DNA from: Glycocaulis profundi
GTDB taxonomy: Bacteria; Pseudomonadota; Alphaproteobacteria; Caulobacterales; Maricaulaceae
Length of the DNA: 64,000 nt
Direction of reading: 5' to 3'
NCBI GenBank assembly: GCA_007050995.1
Contig: VJOU01000016.1
Location: forward strand, 1-64,000
Shown here one piece after another: positions 63,501 through 64,000 of this stretch. Below the pieces are notes generated by a model. That model saw only the letters and a list, made by a program, of their open reading frames with translations, ran no database searches and was not told where the DNA came from. Position 1 is the first letter of the stretch. Each line of letters opens with the position of its first letter. A program made the translations under genes and the position numbers.

Positions 63501-63719
63501 TCAATGAGAAATCGACTTAACTTTTCTCATTGTTATCTGACAGACGTCAGTGAGATCGGCGAGCATCCGGCGTGCCTGGTTTTCAGAGACCGGACGTCCA
63601 TATCGGCGGCTGAAGTAATCTGCGGCATCCCGCGCGAGGGCGTCCGAAAACTGGTGGCCTCGCACGCGCGGCCGATGGCGGACAATGTCAGCCGGGATGG
63701 AAGGTATGCGCGCCTTCAT
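63501..63719 (-). CDS. Small element-encoded protein (72 aa)
   Basis: A basic protein with a helical core: DALARDAADYFSRRYGRPVS and ENQARRMLADLTDVCQ. The YFSRR-GR-(V/I)S-(x)n-ARRML pattern is like short proteins often found beside serine recombinases on alphaproteobacterial elements, possibly a DNA-binding or directionality factor (inference from memory, not a match). It is 97 bases upstream of, and in the same direction as, the recombinase. Confidence 0.6.
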   Translation of the reverse strand: MKARIPSIPADIVRHRPRVRGHQFSDALARDAADYFSRRYGRPVSENQARRMLADLTDVCQITMRKVKSISH

Positions 63720-64000
63720 CGGCCGCCGCCAAATTCGGGGGCGTCAGGCCGGATTATCGCGATGCGTGGTTCAACACGGGCGGAACCGACCCGGGATGGG
63801 TGGTGCGAGCGACGTGAGGAGAGGCGATCCGTCATCTCGCGAATTTCTCGTCTCGACAGCGCTGGCGGGAGTCGAATTCCTGAGAATTGAAAGCAATGCT
63901 CTGCAAAGGCCCGCCGTTTGGCAAGAAAACCAGTATTTGAAGGGGATCAATTCCGGGTCATGATGCCTCGGACGTTCTGCTACACGCCGCGACGGTGCGT
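63720..64000. other. Right-edge region with no supported gene
   Basis: 281 bases up to the window end inside the integrated element. Frames are short and broken on both strands; GAATTC and AATT repeats near 63874-63887 are the only noticeable pattern. Upstream signals for the 72-residue gene should lie here. Confidence 0.4.

Larger units (their letters stand above)
61850..64000. mobile_element. Left part of an element integrated at tRNA-Asn (runs off the window)
   Basis: The junction is the 3' end of tRNA-Asn. Visible cargo: the serine recombinase and a 72-residue gene; both point toward the tRNA. GC is lower than the core chromosome. The right attachment site is outside the window, so size and type (genomic island, prophage or ICE) are unknown. 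Confidence 0.75.

Noticed and set aside
63504-63890. 128-residue plus-strand frame near the right edge
   Set aside because: It is antisense to the 72-residue gene, which has the more protein-like sequence and fits the recombinase direction.

Overview
The window is a high-GC alphaproteobacterial chromosome segment. Gene content and order point to the Caulobacterales/Maricaulales (Hyphomonadaceae-like) group: divK-pleD-rpmG, popZ next to a tolC-type gene and pcm, an electron-transfer-flavoprotein dehydrogenase divergent from a family 4 uracil-DNA glycosylase, pyruvate phosphate dikinase beside split glyQ/glyS, and dprA-plsY-pyrX-pyrB. This assignment is inferred from synteny and protein motifs; no 16S gene is present. 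Coding density is very high and many gene pairs overlap by four bases (ATGA or GTGA).

Layout. 1-9.4 kb: start of a uracil-DNA glycosylase, ETF-QO, a TPR lipoprotein, ispE, a WecA/MraY-type sugar-phosphate transferase, an O-methyltransferase, a long-chain polyprenyl diphosphate synthase (minus strand), then DUF2007, a TrmN6-like methyltransferase, an S49 peptidase and a small membrane protein closed by a strong terminator. 9.4-20.3 kb, all minus strand: SleB-like hydrolase, ppdK, glyS, a lower-GC membrane-protein gene, glyQ, then nadC-nadB-nadA behind two palindromic operators. 20.4-25.1 kb: an accessory block (RibD/DHFR-like, SnoaL-like, HxlR, an FAD oxidoreductase divergent from Rrf2) followed by nrtR and an HD hydrolase. 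NrtR is the likely reader of the nadA operators. 25.1-35.9 kb: universal stress protein, amtB, S9 peptidase, M42-like peptidase with a KAS III-like enzyme, tag with a lipoprotein, ygfZ, a GT9 glycosyltransferase and a dihydroorotase.

35.9-36.7 kb is an AT-rich stretch carrying one orphan gene with PD-(D/E)XK-like residues, overlapping the stop of ridA by four bases. 37-40 kb: an alpha/beta hydrolase, a secreted orphan and DNA polymerase IV. 40.2-42.3 kb: the cell-cycle regulators divK and pleD, then rpmG. 42.3-49.8 kb, minus strand: an MFS transporter, two tandem Nudix-fold genes (the second apparently catalytically dead), rnr and topA with a Lys/Ala-rich tail. 49.8-50.4 kb: two tiny paralogous genes sharing an upstream 11-mer. 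50.4-60.8 kb: dprA, plsY, a degenerate dihydroorotase (pyrX), pyrB, two AEC transporters, ruvX, DUF3137, popZ, tolC and pcm.

60.9-64 kb: tRNA-Cys, a DUF962 gene, an orphan terminator that may end a small RNA, tRNA-Asn, and the end of an integrated element. Its large serine recombinase reads antisense into the tRNA and takes its stop codon from the anticodon loop. The element continues past the right edge. No CRISPR array, rRNA operon or insertion sequence was seen.

Most of the window is conserved core genome. The less ordinary content is the AT-rich orphan downstream of ridA, the recombinase/tRNA-Asn junction, the degenerate Nudix paralogue, the small-protein pair between topA and dprA, and the possible small RNA.
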